Part shown: positions 45,331 through 56,368 of the stretch, one piece after another
How positions within the stretch are numbered: position 1 is the first letter of the stretch
Layout of the letters: each line of letters opens with the position of its first letter
The notes under the pieces: generated by a model
Seen by the model: only the letters and a program-made list of their open reading frames with translations
Told to the model about the DNA's origin: nothing
The model's database searches: none
Assembly (NCBI RefSeq): GCF_036850765.1
Contig: NC_089496.1
Location: 52,521,613-52,585,612 of the forward strand
Length of the DNA: 64,000 nt
Reading direction: 5' to 3'
Source: Saccopteryx bilineata
Lineage: Eukaryota; Chordata; Mammalia; Chiroptera; Emballonuridae
Program-made: the position numbers and the translations under genes

Positions 45331-46649
45331 ACATAGTTCTTCTTTCATACCACTTACGACCGGTTTGTTTGTTTGTTTTTTAAGAGACTTACAAAGGGTT
45401 CTGGTGAAATAAGTGAGGCTTCAATGAAGGTAGATGGTAAAAATACCTTCAAAGAACTGGCAGAAGCATGAACTCACAGAGCATGCAAACTTACTCTGGG
45501 TTATATCACGACGGGATACATTTTAAAGTCATTTACTCATATATTTCGGACTATGCAAACTTCAGCTGATGAGCTACGTTCGCACACTTATCTTCACACA
45601 CTCACACCAACGTTGCCCAACGGGGGTGCGTCAGACATTTATGTTTTGATTTTCAAGCTTACGTGGCTGATGGGTTGTGTTGGGGTATTTTTCCTCTGTG
45701 TTTCCCTTCAGAACCTCTGACCATGCAGTGTCTAACTGAAAGACAATTGAAACATTTCTAACAGAGTTGAAATTTACATGTTAAGGGATTGCTTTGTGTT
45801 GTCACCCGAATATTCACTATCCCTCCATCAACAATGAGTGAAACCCCTGACGGGTGAACTTTTTTCCTTTTGAAATAAATGTCTTCCTGGCTACTGTTTG
45901 ATCACTAGTGGGTATCATCTTCACATCAATGGTTACTGAAAAGTCTGGAAGTTTCATTAACCCTGTATTTTGGCATTTAAAGATCTACATCCTTCATGTG
46001 GTGCTATCCTTTGATTAACATACTTTTAATGAGATTCTAATTAAAGAAATGGATTTCCCTTAGCTCTCATTTAGTCTCTAAATTTAAGTGCCTACCTCTT
46101 CCTGAGACTAAGAGATTTTTTTTTTTTTTTTACATCTTCTCAATTTTCCTGTGGCAGCCACATATACTTTAAATCAAATTTGGAGACCTTTATAGCCAAA
46201 CCTTATTTTTCTCATTAAGTTAGGTAGATATGAGCATACATTAATTTTCACTGAATTTAATTTTATATGATTTTTTTTAAGTAAGGTTATTAAATCTCCT
46301 AAATAGGATCAAATTGCTAAAATTATATGATGGGCTAACATATGTCTAGGGGGGGTAAGATAATTCAAATATTCGGGGCTTTTTATATCTGAATTTTTGG
46401 TTTCTCATTACTTTTAATTTTCCCTTTGAGAGAACGTATTGATTTTTTGCTTACGTGTTGCCTTCTCTCCTATGTAACCCTCTCATAGCCATGGAGTCAG
46501 ACTGATTTTCCCCCTGAAGTTCATCTATGGACAGTGAGGATGAGTGGGGCCTCTAAAACCCATGTGTTCTCCGTGACAGTCTGCCGTTCCGTAGTGGCAA
46601 CTCCCATGGACTGACTCCAGCCAGTAAGATGAGGGTGATGGTGGTAACT
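45329..46649. other. Anonymous AT-rich sequence
   Basis: I identify no gene or repeat apart from a T14 run near 46118-46131. Confidence 0.4.
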
Positions 46650-46910
46650 ATGGCGACCATTACAGTCCTCATCTACTGAAGGCCTCTCGTGTCTCAGACA
46701 CTGTAAGTGATGTGCATGCCTTCTATTACTTCAATGTCTCAACAAAACCTACTGAAGAAGGAGGCTGCTATCCTTACTGTGCCGTTGGGAAGGCAGAGGC
46801 TTGGAGAAGGGAAGATCTACCAAGGGTCACATCGCTAGGACACGGTAGGACCAAGAAGGGAACCCAGTGCCCATCAGGCTCTAAATCTCATTGTCTCTCC
46901 TTTATTTCAG
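46650..46910 (-). mobile_element. MIR-family SINE, antisense
   Basis: The plus strand shows the reversed MIR layout. It has a GTCTCAGACACTGTAAGTGATGTGC-like phrase (split as GTCTCAGACACTG and AGTGATGTGCATGC), then GAAGGCAGAGGCTTGGAG, CAAGGGTCACATCGCTAG and GGAACCCAGTGCCC. It is an ancient element and the ends are approximate. Confidence 0.65.
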
Positions 46911-47257
46911 TGGTTTTCCAACTTGAACTGTTGTAACAATCTGTTGGGGATCACTTTTTAAAAAAATACAAACAATTATGGATTCTAATTCAGTCATGGA
47001 TTCTATATCCACTGGAGACGTGCCTGAGGCCTGCAAGAAGTTCTCTCTCCCATAGTTTTTAGGAGTTGCTCTCTGTACCCTTGGGGTACCCCTGGGAAAA
47101 CATGGAGATTTTACAGAAGGCCTGGGGCACCTGAAGTTTTAGGGGAATCATTTTCTATTCTTCATCTTCCAATATTGATCTGCTTGCCTTGTTTCCTCTC
47201 ATAGAAGAAAGGTATTCTTTACCAGTCTCCAATCTTGGTATAGCACATTCCTACATA
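46911..47257. other. Anonymous sequence
   Basis: I can support no gene or repeat call up to the hAT element. Confidence 0.4.
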
Positions 47258-49737
47258 CTCTAAAACAGGGGTCAGGGACCTTTTTGGCTGAGAAAGCCAT
47301 GAATGCCACATATTTTAAAATGTAACTCTGTGAGAGCCATACAATATATTTAACACTAAATACAAGTAAATGTGTGCATTTTATGTAAGACCAACATTTT
47401 AAAAGTATAATAAGTTTCTGAATTATATTTAATAACATTGTTATGCTGTTGCTAACCAATGATGAATAAAGTACTTCTTACCATTTCTGGTACTGCATGG
47501 TTTTGCTGATGGCTTTGTCCAGTTGATATGTGGTGAGGTTAAGCTTCATGCAGGCATTGAGACTTCCATCCATTAAATGTGATCATAGGTTGGTCTTAAC
47601 ATTCTTTAGATGTGAGAAAGACTGCTCACATGCATATGTAGAGCCAAACATGGTCAGTACAGCAATACTCACACGCTGCAGTGTGTGGTATGTGACGGGA
47701 AGCATGTTCCAAGTTTTGACAATCAGTGGTCCACGGGTTGAAATTTTTTCATTTCTCCCCACTTGTGTTTACTCACCAATTCAGCTTCTGTCATGCAAGT
47801 CTTTCCAAATCTTCATTCAGTGACTTGAACTTATTCACCCACACGTCTGAGGCCTTCAGGTCAGCAGCTTGTAGCTCAAAATCTCTGGCAGAGACACCGG
47901 GGATGTAACTCAGGTCAGTGCTGTCCACTGTACACTCGTGTGGCTGGGTGATGAACTTAAAGATGAGTGCGCTCACGAAATTCTCCAAAGCGCACTTTGA
48001 ATGACTGCAGGAGATTAGATGTGAAGCCCGCTAGCTGCTGGAGATCAAGATGTTGAACAGGATCATTTGCTGTGCATGTGTCTTTAAACTCTCCCAGTTT
48101 TTCAAAGTGTAGTGAATGACCTGTGTCAATGTCAGTGATGAAGAGTTCCAGCTTGTTTTCAAATGTAAACACAGCTTGTTGAAGGGATAAGACTGTATTT
48201 CCAATGCCTTGCATTTTCACATTGAGCTGGTTCAGATGTTCAGTCATGTCCACAAGATAGTAGAACTTCAGGAGCCACTCAGTGTTAGCTAACTCAGGAT
48301 GCTCAACATTATTTATTTCAAGAAAAGTCCGGATTTTGCTCAGACAAGCCGCGAAATGGCTGAGCACCTTCCCTCTTGACAACCAACGCACTTTGCTGTG
48401 CAGAAGCAGACCAGGATAATTATTCCCAACTTCATCCAGAGGTGTTTTAAACTGGCGATCATTTAAAGCTCGGGCAACAATCAAGTTAACCACCTGAATG
48501 ACCAGCGACATCACCTCACCACCAAGCTACTCACCACACATCTGAGCACAAAGCGCCTCCTGATGTAGGATGCAGTGAAAACTTAGGATGGGTCTCTTTT
48601 CATGTTCACAAAGAAACGCTATGAATCTTCTGTTTTTCCCCACCATGCACAGAGCACCATCAGTACACACCGAAATAAGTTTCTCCATCGGTAGATTTTT
48701 TTCTTTAGCGAATTCAGTGAAAGACTTGAATAAATCCTCCCCTCTTGTCTCTTTCATAGGCAAAACAGCAAGACTTTCCTCACGTAGTGTGTCACTGACA
48801 GCATTCCTTGCAATCATGCTGAACTGGGATAAATGGCTTACGTCTGTTGACTCATCCAAAGTGAGAGAAAAGAATGGTGCTGCATTTATGTCCTTCACTT
48901 GTGTTGCCTCAATTTGATTTGCCATCATGATGGTACGATCGTGAACAGTTCTTGCCGACAGAGGCATGTCTTTTATTCATTTGATTATCTTGTCTTTATC
49001 CAAAAAGTTGTCAAAAAGTTCATTGGCAACATCAAGCATGAATGTTTTGGCATACTCCCCATCTGTGAATGGCTTTCCGTTTCTCACAACTGCTAAAGCA
49101 CCAGCAAAGCTAGCTGAATTCCAGTCACCTTGTTGAGTCCAAACATGGAGTTGCTGCTGACTAGCTTGCACTCTACACAGTAGATCTTGACATGCTTTCT
49201 TCCTGCTGTCACCTGCTGGATATTTTGATGCAAATGTAGTATGGTGTGTGCTAAAGTGCTGCTTTATATTTGACTGTTTCATCGATGCAATTTTATCATT
49301 GCATATTACACACACTGCAGAACCTGCTCTCTCCACAAAGGCGAATTCCTCTGTCCATTTCTGCTGAAAAATATGATACTCCTCATCTTTTTTTCTTTTA
49401 GCCATCTTCTTTGTCAAAAGGGTTTCTGCAATTAGCTATCTGACTACTTGATTAAAAGGAGGGAAGTTTACTTCCTGACCTTACAACGACCCATGTACGT
49501 TACGCATTATTTAATAAAAATTTGGTGTTGTCCTGGAGGACAGCTGTGATTGGCTCCAGCCACCCGCAACCATTAACATGAGCAGTAGGAAATGAATGGA
49601 TTGTAATACATGAGAATGTTTTATATTTTTAACATTATTATTTTTTTTTATTAAAGATTTGTCTGTGAGCCAGATGCAGCCATGAAAAGAGCCACATCTG
49701 GCTCACAAGCCATAGGTTCCCGACCCCTGCTCTAAAA
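47258..49737 (-). mobile_element. Near full-length hAT DNA transposon (Buster-like) with decayed transposase
   Basis: The element spans 47266-49729 (2464 bp). It starts CAGGGGTCAGGGACC and ends GGTTCCCGACCCCTG, and is flanked by the perfect 8-bp duplication CTCTAAAA (47258-47265, 49730-49737). It encodes a transposase on the minus strand. Its terminal 80-240 bp match the MITEs at 38478-38799 and 51180-51499, so it represents their parent lineage. The TA at the centre of the target duplication fits the Buster group of hAT elements. The intact ends suggest a fairly young insertion. Confidence 0.95.
47478..49417 (-). pseudogene. hAT transposase pseudogene
   Basis: About 650 codons, in order along the minus strand. 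First is a BED-like zinc finger (49417-49230; CVICNDKI, then KQSNIKQHFSTHH). Next is a helical region. The DDE core follows, with LDESTDVSHLSQF (first Asp, about 48860) and CTDGALCMVG (second Asp, about 48650). Next come a long helical insertion and a C-terminal hAT dimerisation region with YACEQSFSHLK (about 47600-47650). Lesions include TGA at about 48994-48996 (probably from CGA), TAG near 48524, a frameshift near 47960-47988, a further shift near 47790 and TGA near 47590. The first three blocks are in one frame, separated only by stops. It cannot make a functional enzyme. Host genes such as the GTF2I-repeat-domain and ZBED families have captured related transposases, but nothing suggests domestication here. 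Confidence 0.9.
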
Positions 49738-50170
49738 TCTATAGGCCAAAGAATTGTTAAACATGGAAAATGTAAAGTGTTAGAAAACGAATGATTCTAA
49801 TAACTAAGTACACATCCTTTTGCAATTCTTTCAACAAAATTGAAGGAAGCCATTTCCAATTCTTTCAGCAAAAGGAAGACCTAATTAAATTGCCAGTTAT
49901 CTTTTAATGATTGGTCATAGGGTTGTTATTGTTTTTTTCTTATAACTTGGATGTTCAAAGAACTGAATTCCTTCCCGTAAAAATAAAAATTAAAAACACA
50001 AAAAAAACCTTTAATTTCCATTTATTTACTTATGTGGGAAAGTTTCTGAGTCTTTATATATATGGGACTGAAACATAGAAATTAAATTTTTAGTACAACT
50101 TGATTCATTCTATTAATATTATTTATCCATAGATAATGAAAGTAAAAGCTTATGTAGCTCATTAAAATAT
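49738..50170. other. Anonymous sequence
   Basis: I can support no gene or repeat call. Confidence 0.4.
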
Positions 50171-50407
50171 GCATTCCAAAGGCCCTAGCTGGGTATTTCA
50201 GTTGGTTAAAGCATTGTCCTAGCACGCCACGGTTGCTGGTTCGATCCCCAGTCAGGGCACATACAAGAATCAACCAGTGATGGCACGAATGAGTAAAACA
50301 ACAAAAATCTATGTTTCTTTCTCTTTCTCTCTCTGTCTCTCTCCCTTCCCCACTCTCTAAAAAACCAACAAATTTAAAATATATATATTTTAAAGCTGCA
50401 TTTCAAA
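50171..50407 (+). mobile_element. tRNA-derived SINE, family D (older)
   Basis: The SINE (50181-50397) has a tRNA-like head with A box TTCAGTTGGTTAAAGC and B box GGTTCGATCCCC, then CAGGGCACATAC, a CT-rich block and an A-rich tail. The flanks GCATTCCAAA (50171-50180) and GCATTTCAAA (50398-50407) are a probable duplication. The head resembles a tRNA gene, but the SINE tail and flanks argue against a functional tRNA. Confidence 0.8.
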
Positions 50408-51171
50408 AAGAATTTACTTTTGACATTTAACAATTATGACCACTTATAAAACAATGTTGGATTTAATTGCATACTAGTAGTAAATGTGCTGAATGCCCTG
50501 TTCAGAAAATGTGTTAATATCCACACTCTATGGTTACATGAAATATATATACATATATACTTGTATACTTATCTACGTAAGTCATTTTAATTGGTATTTA
50601 CTGAAGTTCAGTGATAGCTCTAGCACAAGAAAAATGTCATGGGATCTCCAAGGCCTATGGTTCAGCTGCTTACACTTGTTTAGAAGAAAAGACACTTAGC
50701 TTTAAAGTTAATTCAAGGACATTCCAGGCACTCGGTGAAGAAGAGTTTGTATACAATTCAGTTACCATTTGACACTGCTATTTTTTTTTTTTTTTTTTTT
50801 ACCATTTTATCTCCATAATTGTCTGATCTCCATCAGTGGCGCTGGGTCAATGACCATCACTTTTATATATGTGTTATCAAAAAGCAGAAGCCACTTAACA
50901 ACAAGAACGACCTGCTCGCTTATCTGTCTGCCATGCTGAGAGATGAACATTCCGCAGCCCGAAATCTCCTAACTTATCCAGGTCGTTGACAGGGAGACTT
51001 GTATGAAAAACATATTGACGTTTTCACACTGTACCACATTATTTCCTAAAGGGTCTTTGCTCCTGTTACAATCACCTTAAAAGAACAACACAGAGACTGT
51101 GCTACCAAGAAAACAAAACCTTCTGCCAAGGGACAGCCTCCATCACACTTCGTTAAGATGGAAAGGAGAGG
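50408..51171. other. Anonymous sequence with a T run
   Basis: A run of about 20 T lies at 50782-50801. I can support nothing else. Confidence 0.4.
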
Positions 51172-51507
51172 ACTTAGGTCAGGAGTCGGGAAACTTTTTG
51201 GCTGAGAGAGCCATGAACGCCACATATTTTAAAATGTAATTCTGTGAGAGCCATAAAACGATCCGTGTACTTCACGCATTATCCAATAAAAATTTGGTGT
51301 TGTCCCAGGGGACAGCTGTGATTGGCTTCAGCCACCCGCAACCATGAACATGAGCGGTAGGAAATGAATGGATTGTAATACATGAGAATGTTTTCTATTT
51401 TTCACGTTATTATTTTCTTATTAAAGATTTGTCTGTGAGCCAGATGCAGCCATCAAAAGAGCCACATCTGGCTCGCGAGACATAGGTTCCCGACCCCTGA
51501 CTTAGGG
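51172..51507 (+). mobile_element. hAT MITE derived from the 47266-49729 family
   Basis: The element is 51180-51499 (320 bp), starting CAGGAGTCGGGAAAC and ending GGTTCCCGACCCCTG. Its duplications are ACTTAGGT and ACTTAGGG (51172-51179, 51500-51507). About 80 bp of the left end and about 235 bp of the right end of the full element are joined with everything between removed. Confidence 0.95.
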
Positions 51508-51769
51508 CAAAGTTAGCTTTGCTGAAATTTGCTAGTCTGTGCCAGCGATGGCCATTATTTAAAAGTGTTTTTCTTTGAATTTTTAAAAGTGTATGTCTGA
51601 ATCATTGAAAATATGCCCTTTGCAAGACTAAGAATAAAGTAATTTCTTGAAGAACAACTATAGAAAACCTAGGTATTTCACTCCAGTTCCCAAAACTTGT
51701 TTTAGAAATGTAACCCTATTTATAAGTGGCTGTGTAGATGGATGCTCATCTGTTTATTTAATGACGTTA

Positions 51770-52430
51770 CCCTGTGAGAGAAAAATGGTAACTGATGGAG
51801 TTAAACAGACAAGGAAGTCTTTATTCAAGACTGTCGCAGTGGGAGTAGATGCTGTTATACTAGAGGAAAGAGAGTGAACTCAGCTCTCTTAAAACAAGAG
51901 ATGGGAGGCCCGGCCTGTGGTGGCGCAGTGGATAAAGTGTCGACCTGGAAATGCTGAGGTCGCCAGTTCGAAACCCTGGGCTTGCCTGGTTAAGACACAT
52001 ATGGGAGTTGATGCTTCCAGCTCCTCCCCACCTTCTCTCTCTGTCTCTCTCTCCCTCCCTGTCTCTCTCTCTCTCCCTTTCTCTCTCCTCTCTAAAATGA
52101 ATAAATAAAATTAAAACAAAAAAAAACCCAAAAAAACAAGAGATGGGCGAGTTTTCCAGTGTCGGGGGAGCCATGGAAAAGCACTGGAGGATGTGAGAGG
52201 GGAGGCTGGACCACGTGATTCCACATCTGTGTTTGTTGGCACTCAGGGACGTTAGGCTTTTCCTCGCCCACAGAGGCGGGAGAGAGGGGAACACTCTTTC
52301 TTGATGCCTGCGTTTCCTAGGGACGACCTGTAGGTCCTTGGCAAAGACAGTTTCCTGGATTGTAAAACAGGCAGGAGTTTGGAAAAGGATCCCCACCAGA
52401 GGGACAGAAAAGAATTCACAATGGCAAGCT
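51770..52430 (-). mobile_element. LTR-like segment, antisense, interrupted by a SINE
   Basis: On the minus strand TGAATAAAGACTTCC and TGTTTAACTCC lie near 51800-51835, giving a polyadenylation-like signal. A gene-free, mixed-composition body runs to about 52430. The wording resembles MaLR/ERVL-type LTRs and the possible LTR at 21580-21900. No coding sequence is present. Class and ends are uncertain. Confidence 0.4.
51891..52147 (+). mobile_element. tRNA-derived SINE, family C
   Basis: The SINE (51906-52132) begins with a GGCCCGGCCTGTGGTGGCGC-type head. It has A box GCGCAGTGGATAAAG and B box AGTTCGAAACCC, a CT-rich block and an AATAAATAAAATTAAAAC tail. It is flanked by the perfect 15-bp duplication AAAACAAGAGATGGG (51891-51905, 52133-52147), and inserted into the LTR-like segment. 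Confidence 0.94.
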
Positions 52431-52505
52431 TTCTAAAGTAAATGCACCAAGAGAAGTAAGGTCAGGGTCTTAGAGTCAGGTCTCATCAAGCAGAGGTGAA
52501 CGTTG

Positions 52506-52833
52506 CAGGGGTCCCCAAACTATGGCCCGCGGGCCACATGCGGCCCCCTGAGGCCATTTATCCGGCCCTCGCAGCACTTCCGGAAGGGGCACCTCTTTCA
52601 TTGGTGGTCAGTGAGAGCATAGTTCCCATTGAAATACTGGTCAGTTTGTTGATTTAAATTTACTTGTTCTTTATTTTAAATATTGTATTTGTTCCCGTTT
52701 TGGTTACTTACTTTAAAATAAGATATGTGCAGTATGCATAGGGATTTGTTCATAGTTTTTTTTTTATAGTCCGGCCCTCACGGTCTGAGGGACAGTGAAC
52801 TGGCCCCCTGTGTAAAAAGTTTGGGGACCCCTG
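52506..52833 (-). mobile_element. hAT MITE with CAGGGGTCCCCAAAC ends, reverse orientation
   Basis: It starts CAGGGGTCCCCAAACTATGG and ends AGTTTGGGGACCCCTG, and is a reverse-oriented relative of 23034-23516 and 59458-59792. Unlike those two, its flanks (GAACGTTG and CTAGGGTT) do not match. One flank may therefore have been changed after insertion, or the element may have been moved by another event. Confidence 0.9.
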
Positions 52834-52841
52834 CTAGGGTT

Positions 52842-54114
52842 TTTGGTCAGTTATAACAAACACGATTTGGACTGTAGACGCCGCGTCCAACAAAAATATG
52901 AACGGCTATCCATTCTTAGAGAATTTCAAGGAAGTTGAAATTACATTGAGAGTACAGCATGGGGCAATCTCAGCTGGATCGAGTGCATGCTTCTACCTGG
53001 AGGACGGTGGTGCTTGAAAACGGGCTGGTCACTCTCGCCGATGCTGCAGGATAATTTAAGGGAAGAAGAGCGATGTGCCAGAACACTGTGTCTGCGAATT
53101 GTCTTGGCTCAGAGTGAGCCGGACGATTTGCCTGGTGGAACCTGTAAGTGACCACCCCCGCCATGAACAAATTCGGGCTTCCTGGCACAGAGGTGCATCG
53201 TCGGCTCGGAAGCGAGGCAAAGCCCACCTTGGTGGTGCAGGGAAGGTAAGACCACCTGCGCCCGAGAGCTCCGGAGCCCTCCTCAATGCGTCTCCTCCTG
53301 CGACCCCAGCTCTGGGACTCTGCCTTGTGATGAAGCTGGTCTGTGGGTCTGTTCAGCAATGGAACATGTAAGGTCATTCATGTAATTAATACCTGTAATA
53401 TATGGTACCTATTTTGATTCATCTATAGAAACTGTTCCTTGTCAATCAGAGCTCATTTATTTGAACGACCAGAATTTATCTTTCGAAAGCATTTGATCCT
53501 GTTGGTAGTTGATGAATGGCGTTACAGATTTGGACCATCTAGATATGGATCGATTTCTGTGCGTGGACCCTATAAGATGTGTGGATCAAAGCCTAAACAG
53601 TTGAGACGGGGTTTGTATAAACTCGAGGCCTCCAGGTCAGTGTTAAAAAAAAAAAAAAAAAGTTAATTTTAACACTTAAAAAGTGGGAGATTTGACCTAT
53701 AAAGCTTGATTTTCTCCTTCATTTGAAAAGCTGGAAGAGCCAACCACCTGAATATTGCCATGTGGGAGCCATCACCTGAACAGCAGCCTCTTTGTTTATA
53801 CCGGGCATGACCCCCCCCCTCCCGTGCCATCCACACCCAACCTACTGCACGCGTGTATGCTACCAGCCTGGCTTGGAACCGTAAGGGCGACTTTGAAATA
53901 ATGTCATTCAAAAATAATTGAAAGAGATGGGACATTTTAGACCGGAGAAGCAAAGCCTCAGGAATGACCTGATCATTTCCTTCAAATAGTGCAGATTGTC
54001 ACACGGCAAAAAAAAAAAAAAAAAAAAAGTAATAGGAAATATTTTATGTGACTCCGATAACAGTTCTGACACCTTCAGTCTCTAGAGCACCTACCTTATC
54101 TCAGGTCTCCCTCG
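52842..54114. other. Anonymous sequence; possible retroposed tail at 53420-53661
   Basis: A GC-richer part (52970-53380) carries short frames with no recognisable domain. A 75-codon plus frame (53439-53666) ends in a 17-base A run (about 53645-53661), which would fit the 3' end of a retroposed transcript. I recognise neither the protein nor a flanking duplication. A second A run lies at 54008-54028, and a C run at about 53811-53820. Confidence 0.35.
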
Positions 54115-54265
54115 TGGCTACTATGGGTATGAGAGGCCAGTGTTCTTAAACCCGTCTTATAGATGAGAAAGATTCAAAACTATTACAGAGCACGGTTCTG
54201 GTCACCAACTCGGGAAGGTGGAGCGCTGGGGATTGAACCCAGCCCTCTGAGCTCAAGGCCAAGCA
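54115..54265 (-). mobile_element. MIR SINE, antisense
   Basis: The plus strand reads TTATAGATGAGAAAGATTC and later GGGATTGAACCCAGCCCTC, the reversed MIR core and B-box side. It is old and worn. Confidence 0.6.
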
Positions 54266-55439
54266 AGAGACACACACTCGGATGCTTCCAGGAGCAAACA
54301 CACAACACAGACGAGTGGAGGAGCCGGAAGTGACTGCAGGGGGTGCCGGGGTGGCAGGGCAGAGAACAGCTGCATCAATTACACCTGAACTTGAAACAGC
54401 AACCAAGATGGGCCAGAACACATCTGCCTCTGGGTACGAACGGGGACCGTGAGCCTTGAACTTCTCTGCCCTCTGCTCCCTGGAATGAATGATGGGTGCC
54501 GCTTCCTAACAGAACCACCTAAAAGAGAGGTTATTGCCGACTCACCCAGGGCTGCTGTACTTGGGACACAAACGCGTGAGGAGGTAGGTGACTGAAAAAC
54601 TCTCCCGACACCGAAATCCTATGAATCAATTTTTAAAGATATGCTTCAAACATTCAGGAAGTATAGATTGGCCAGGGTGCAAGGTGGGTCCCGTTCAGGC
54701 CCCCCGAGGGGACTGTGTGGATGCTCTTGAATAAAAGAAACAAGCGGCATCAAAGAAACAGCTTCTGTTTCTCAGGCAGGGTAACACCTTACCTATTCAG
54801 GCCAGGGGGATAACACTAGCTGCTGCCCCAGATACACCTCAGAACCTTAGTTTCCAATCACAACAGGAGTCTGTTTCTCCTTCAGATGACTTCCAAAGTG
54901 GGGGCTCCTGAGGGCTGGCGGCCCTGTCCACAGCAGCGCTACAAGAACGCAGCTTCCTGCCTTCATTGGATTCCCATTGTCCACGCACGGTCCGTGGGCG
55001 GCCCGGGAGATTGTCCCCTTTCCTGCCAGCAGAACGTGAGGAGACTGCAAGGACTACGGCACACAGAAGTTTCCGTGTGCCACACTCGAAAATGAGGTTC
55101 GACATTCCTGCCCGCATCCCGCTGGGCGGACCTCAGTTACATGGCACACCTCGTGCAAGAACGGTGGCGATTATACTCGACCTGTGTGCCAAGGAGGAAG
55201 GGCAAATGGCTGTGGTGAATGTCTGTCACGGCAATTCTCGGGCTTATTTTAGAGTAAGCATAGATTTCCCCAAGTTTTAAAACCTACACAATCAAAATAT
55301 CTCACCCGGGCACAGTTATATACACTTGACAATATGGATTCACATTCGACATTGCAGGTGACCCTCACAGGCACCCCGTGTAAATCACAGGTCTTCAATG
55401 CTCCTTGTCTGTTTCGCGCCGTGCTGCACATGTCAGCAC
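54266..55439. other. Anonymous sequence
   Basis: Frames of about 70-104 codons occur on both strands (for example 54966-55280 plus). None has a domain I recognise. Confidence 0.4.
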
Positions 55440-55595
55440 GTGACCTCTGCAGTCGGAGATACTTGGGTTCAAATCCCACTTCGACCACTTGCTAACAGGG
55501 GAATCTTGGGTGAATTGTATTACCTTGCCTCTCTAAACCTGTCATCTCATCTGTAAAAGGGTTTTCATAGAAATAATGGGTGATATTGAATAGTT
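55440..55595 (+). mobile_element. MIR SINE, sense
   Basis: The sequence reads CTTGGGTTCAAATCCCAC (B box), then the CACTTGCTAACAGGGGAATC-like core, ATCTTGGGTGAATTGTATTA-like and CTGTCATCTCATCTGTAAAA. This is the standard MIR order in sense orientation. Confidence 0.85.
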
Positions 55596-55639
55596 ATCAT
55601 ATTGTCAGATATTGGTATTCATGCTCTCATGAAAACCTA

Positions 55640-55805
55640 ACAACTCATTGAGGAGATTTGTCTTTGTCTCCATTCCACAGGTGAGGAAACTGAGGTGTAG
55701 AAAAGTTGAGTGACTTGGGGAGTCGCCTAGCCAGGAAGCAGCAGAGCCGGGATTTGAACCCAGTCCTGTCAGACTCTCCCACCCCGAGAGCCTGTGCTCA
55801 TAGCT
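55640..55805 (-). mobile_element. MIR SINE, antisense
   Basis: The sequence reads ATTCCACAGGTGAGGAAACT, GTTGAGTGACTTGG, AGCAGAGCCGGGATTTGAAC and CCAGTCCTGTCAGACTC, the reversed MIR order. It forms a head-to-tail pair of opposite orientation with the preceding MIR, the two 3' ends facing each other. Confidence 0.85.
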
Positions 55806-56353
55806 ACTCTGCTGTTCTGTTCTCAGTGTAACGCCTCCATTGCATGGTTAACCATGAGGGTTAAATTTAAAAATTAAGGAAAATATAAAGGAATGAATGA
55901 ATGAATGAATGTCCGTGCTTATATCGTGACCAAGTAGGACTACACAAATAAGGCGATTTGAGCCCCGTCACCTCGTCTGACTCTTCATCATTTAAAAGGC
56001 AAACTGCCCCGGGAGACACGTATGAAAGTGTTCACACATCTTCAGGACTTTTACGAGATTGTTCGGCTGTTAGAATAGGAGACCAATAACATAACTCACG
56101 AAAGACGTTGGTTAAGCATTCCTTTTGCTCCCTTATCCAGCCCCTTCCTGGTGACATTTTGTGATAGTTAAGAAATATCTCAAATACACTAGCATTAACT
56201 TCATAAATACATATTTTTTTCATTGCTTAGCAACTTTAAAATGTGTTATAGAAACACGCATGCACACAGCAAAGTAGGACGACAATGCTGCCCCAGCCGA
56301 GGTGATCAGAAATGATTCATCCGCCAAATGTGACTCCGCCACCGAGAGGCGGA
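55806..56353. other. Anonymous sequence with a short (GAAT)n tract
   Basis: A GAAT tetranucleotide run lies at 55891-55910. I can support nothing else. Confidence 0.4.
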
Positions 56354-56354
56354 G

Positions 56355-56368
56355 CCACCAGGGGGCGT
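56355..56368 (+). promoter_or_regulatory. CTCF-like core motif outside recognised repeats
   Basis: CCACCAGGGGGCGT matches the CTCF core consensus CCASYAGRKGGCRS at 13 of 14 positions. It is immediately preceded by a perfect 7-bp inverted repeat, CTCCGCC (56334-56340) and GGCGGAG (56348-56354). CTCF is the vertebrate insulator and loop-anchor protein. Binding is inferred from the motif only. Confidence 0.5.
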
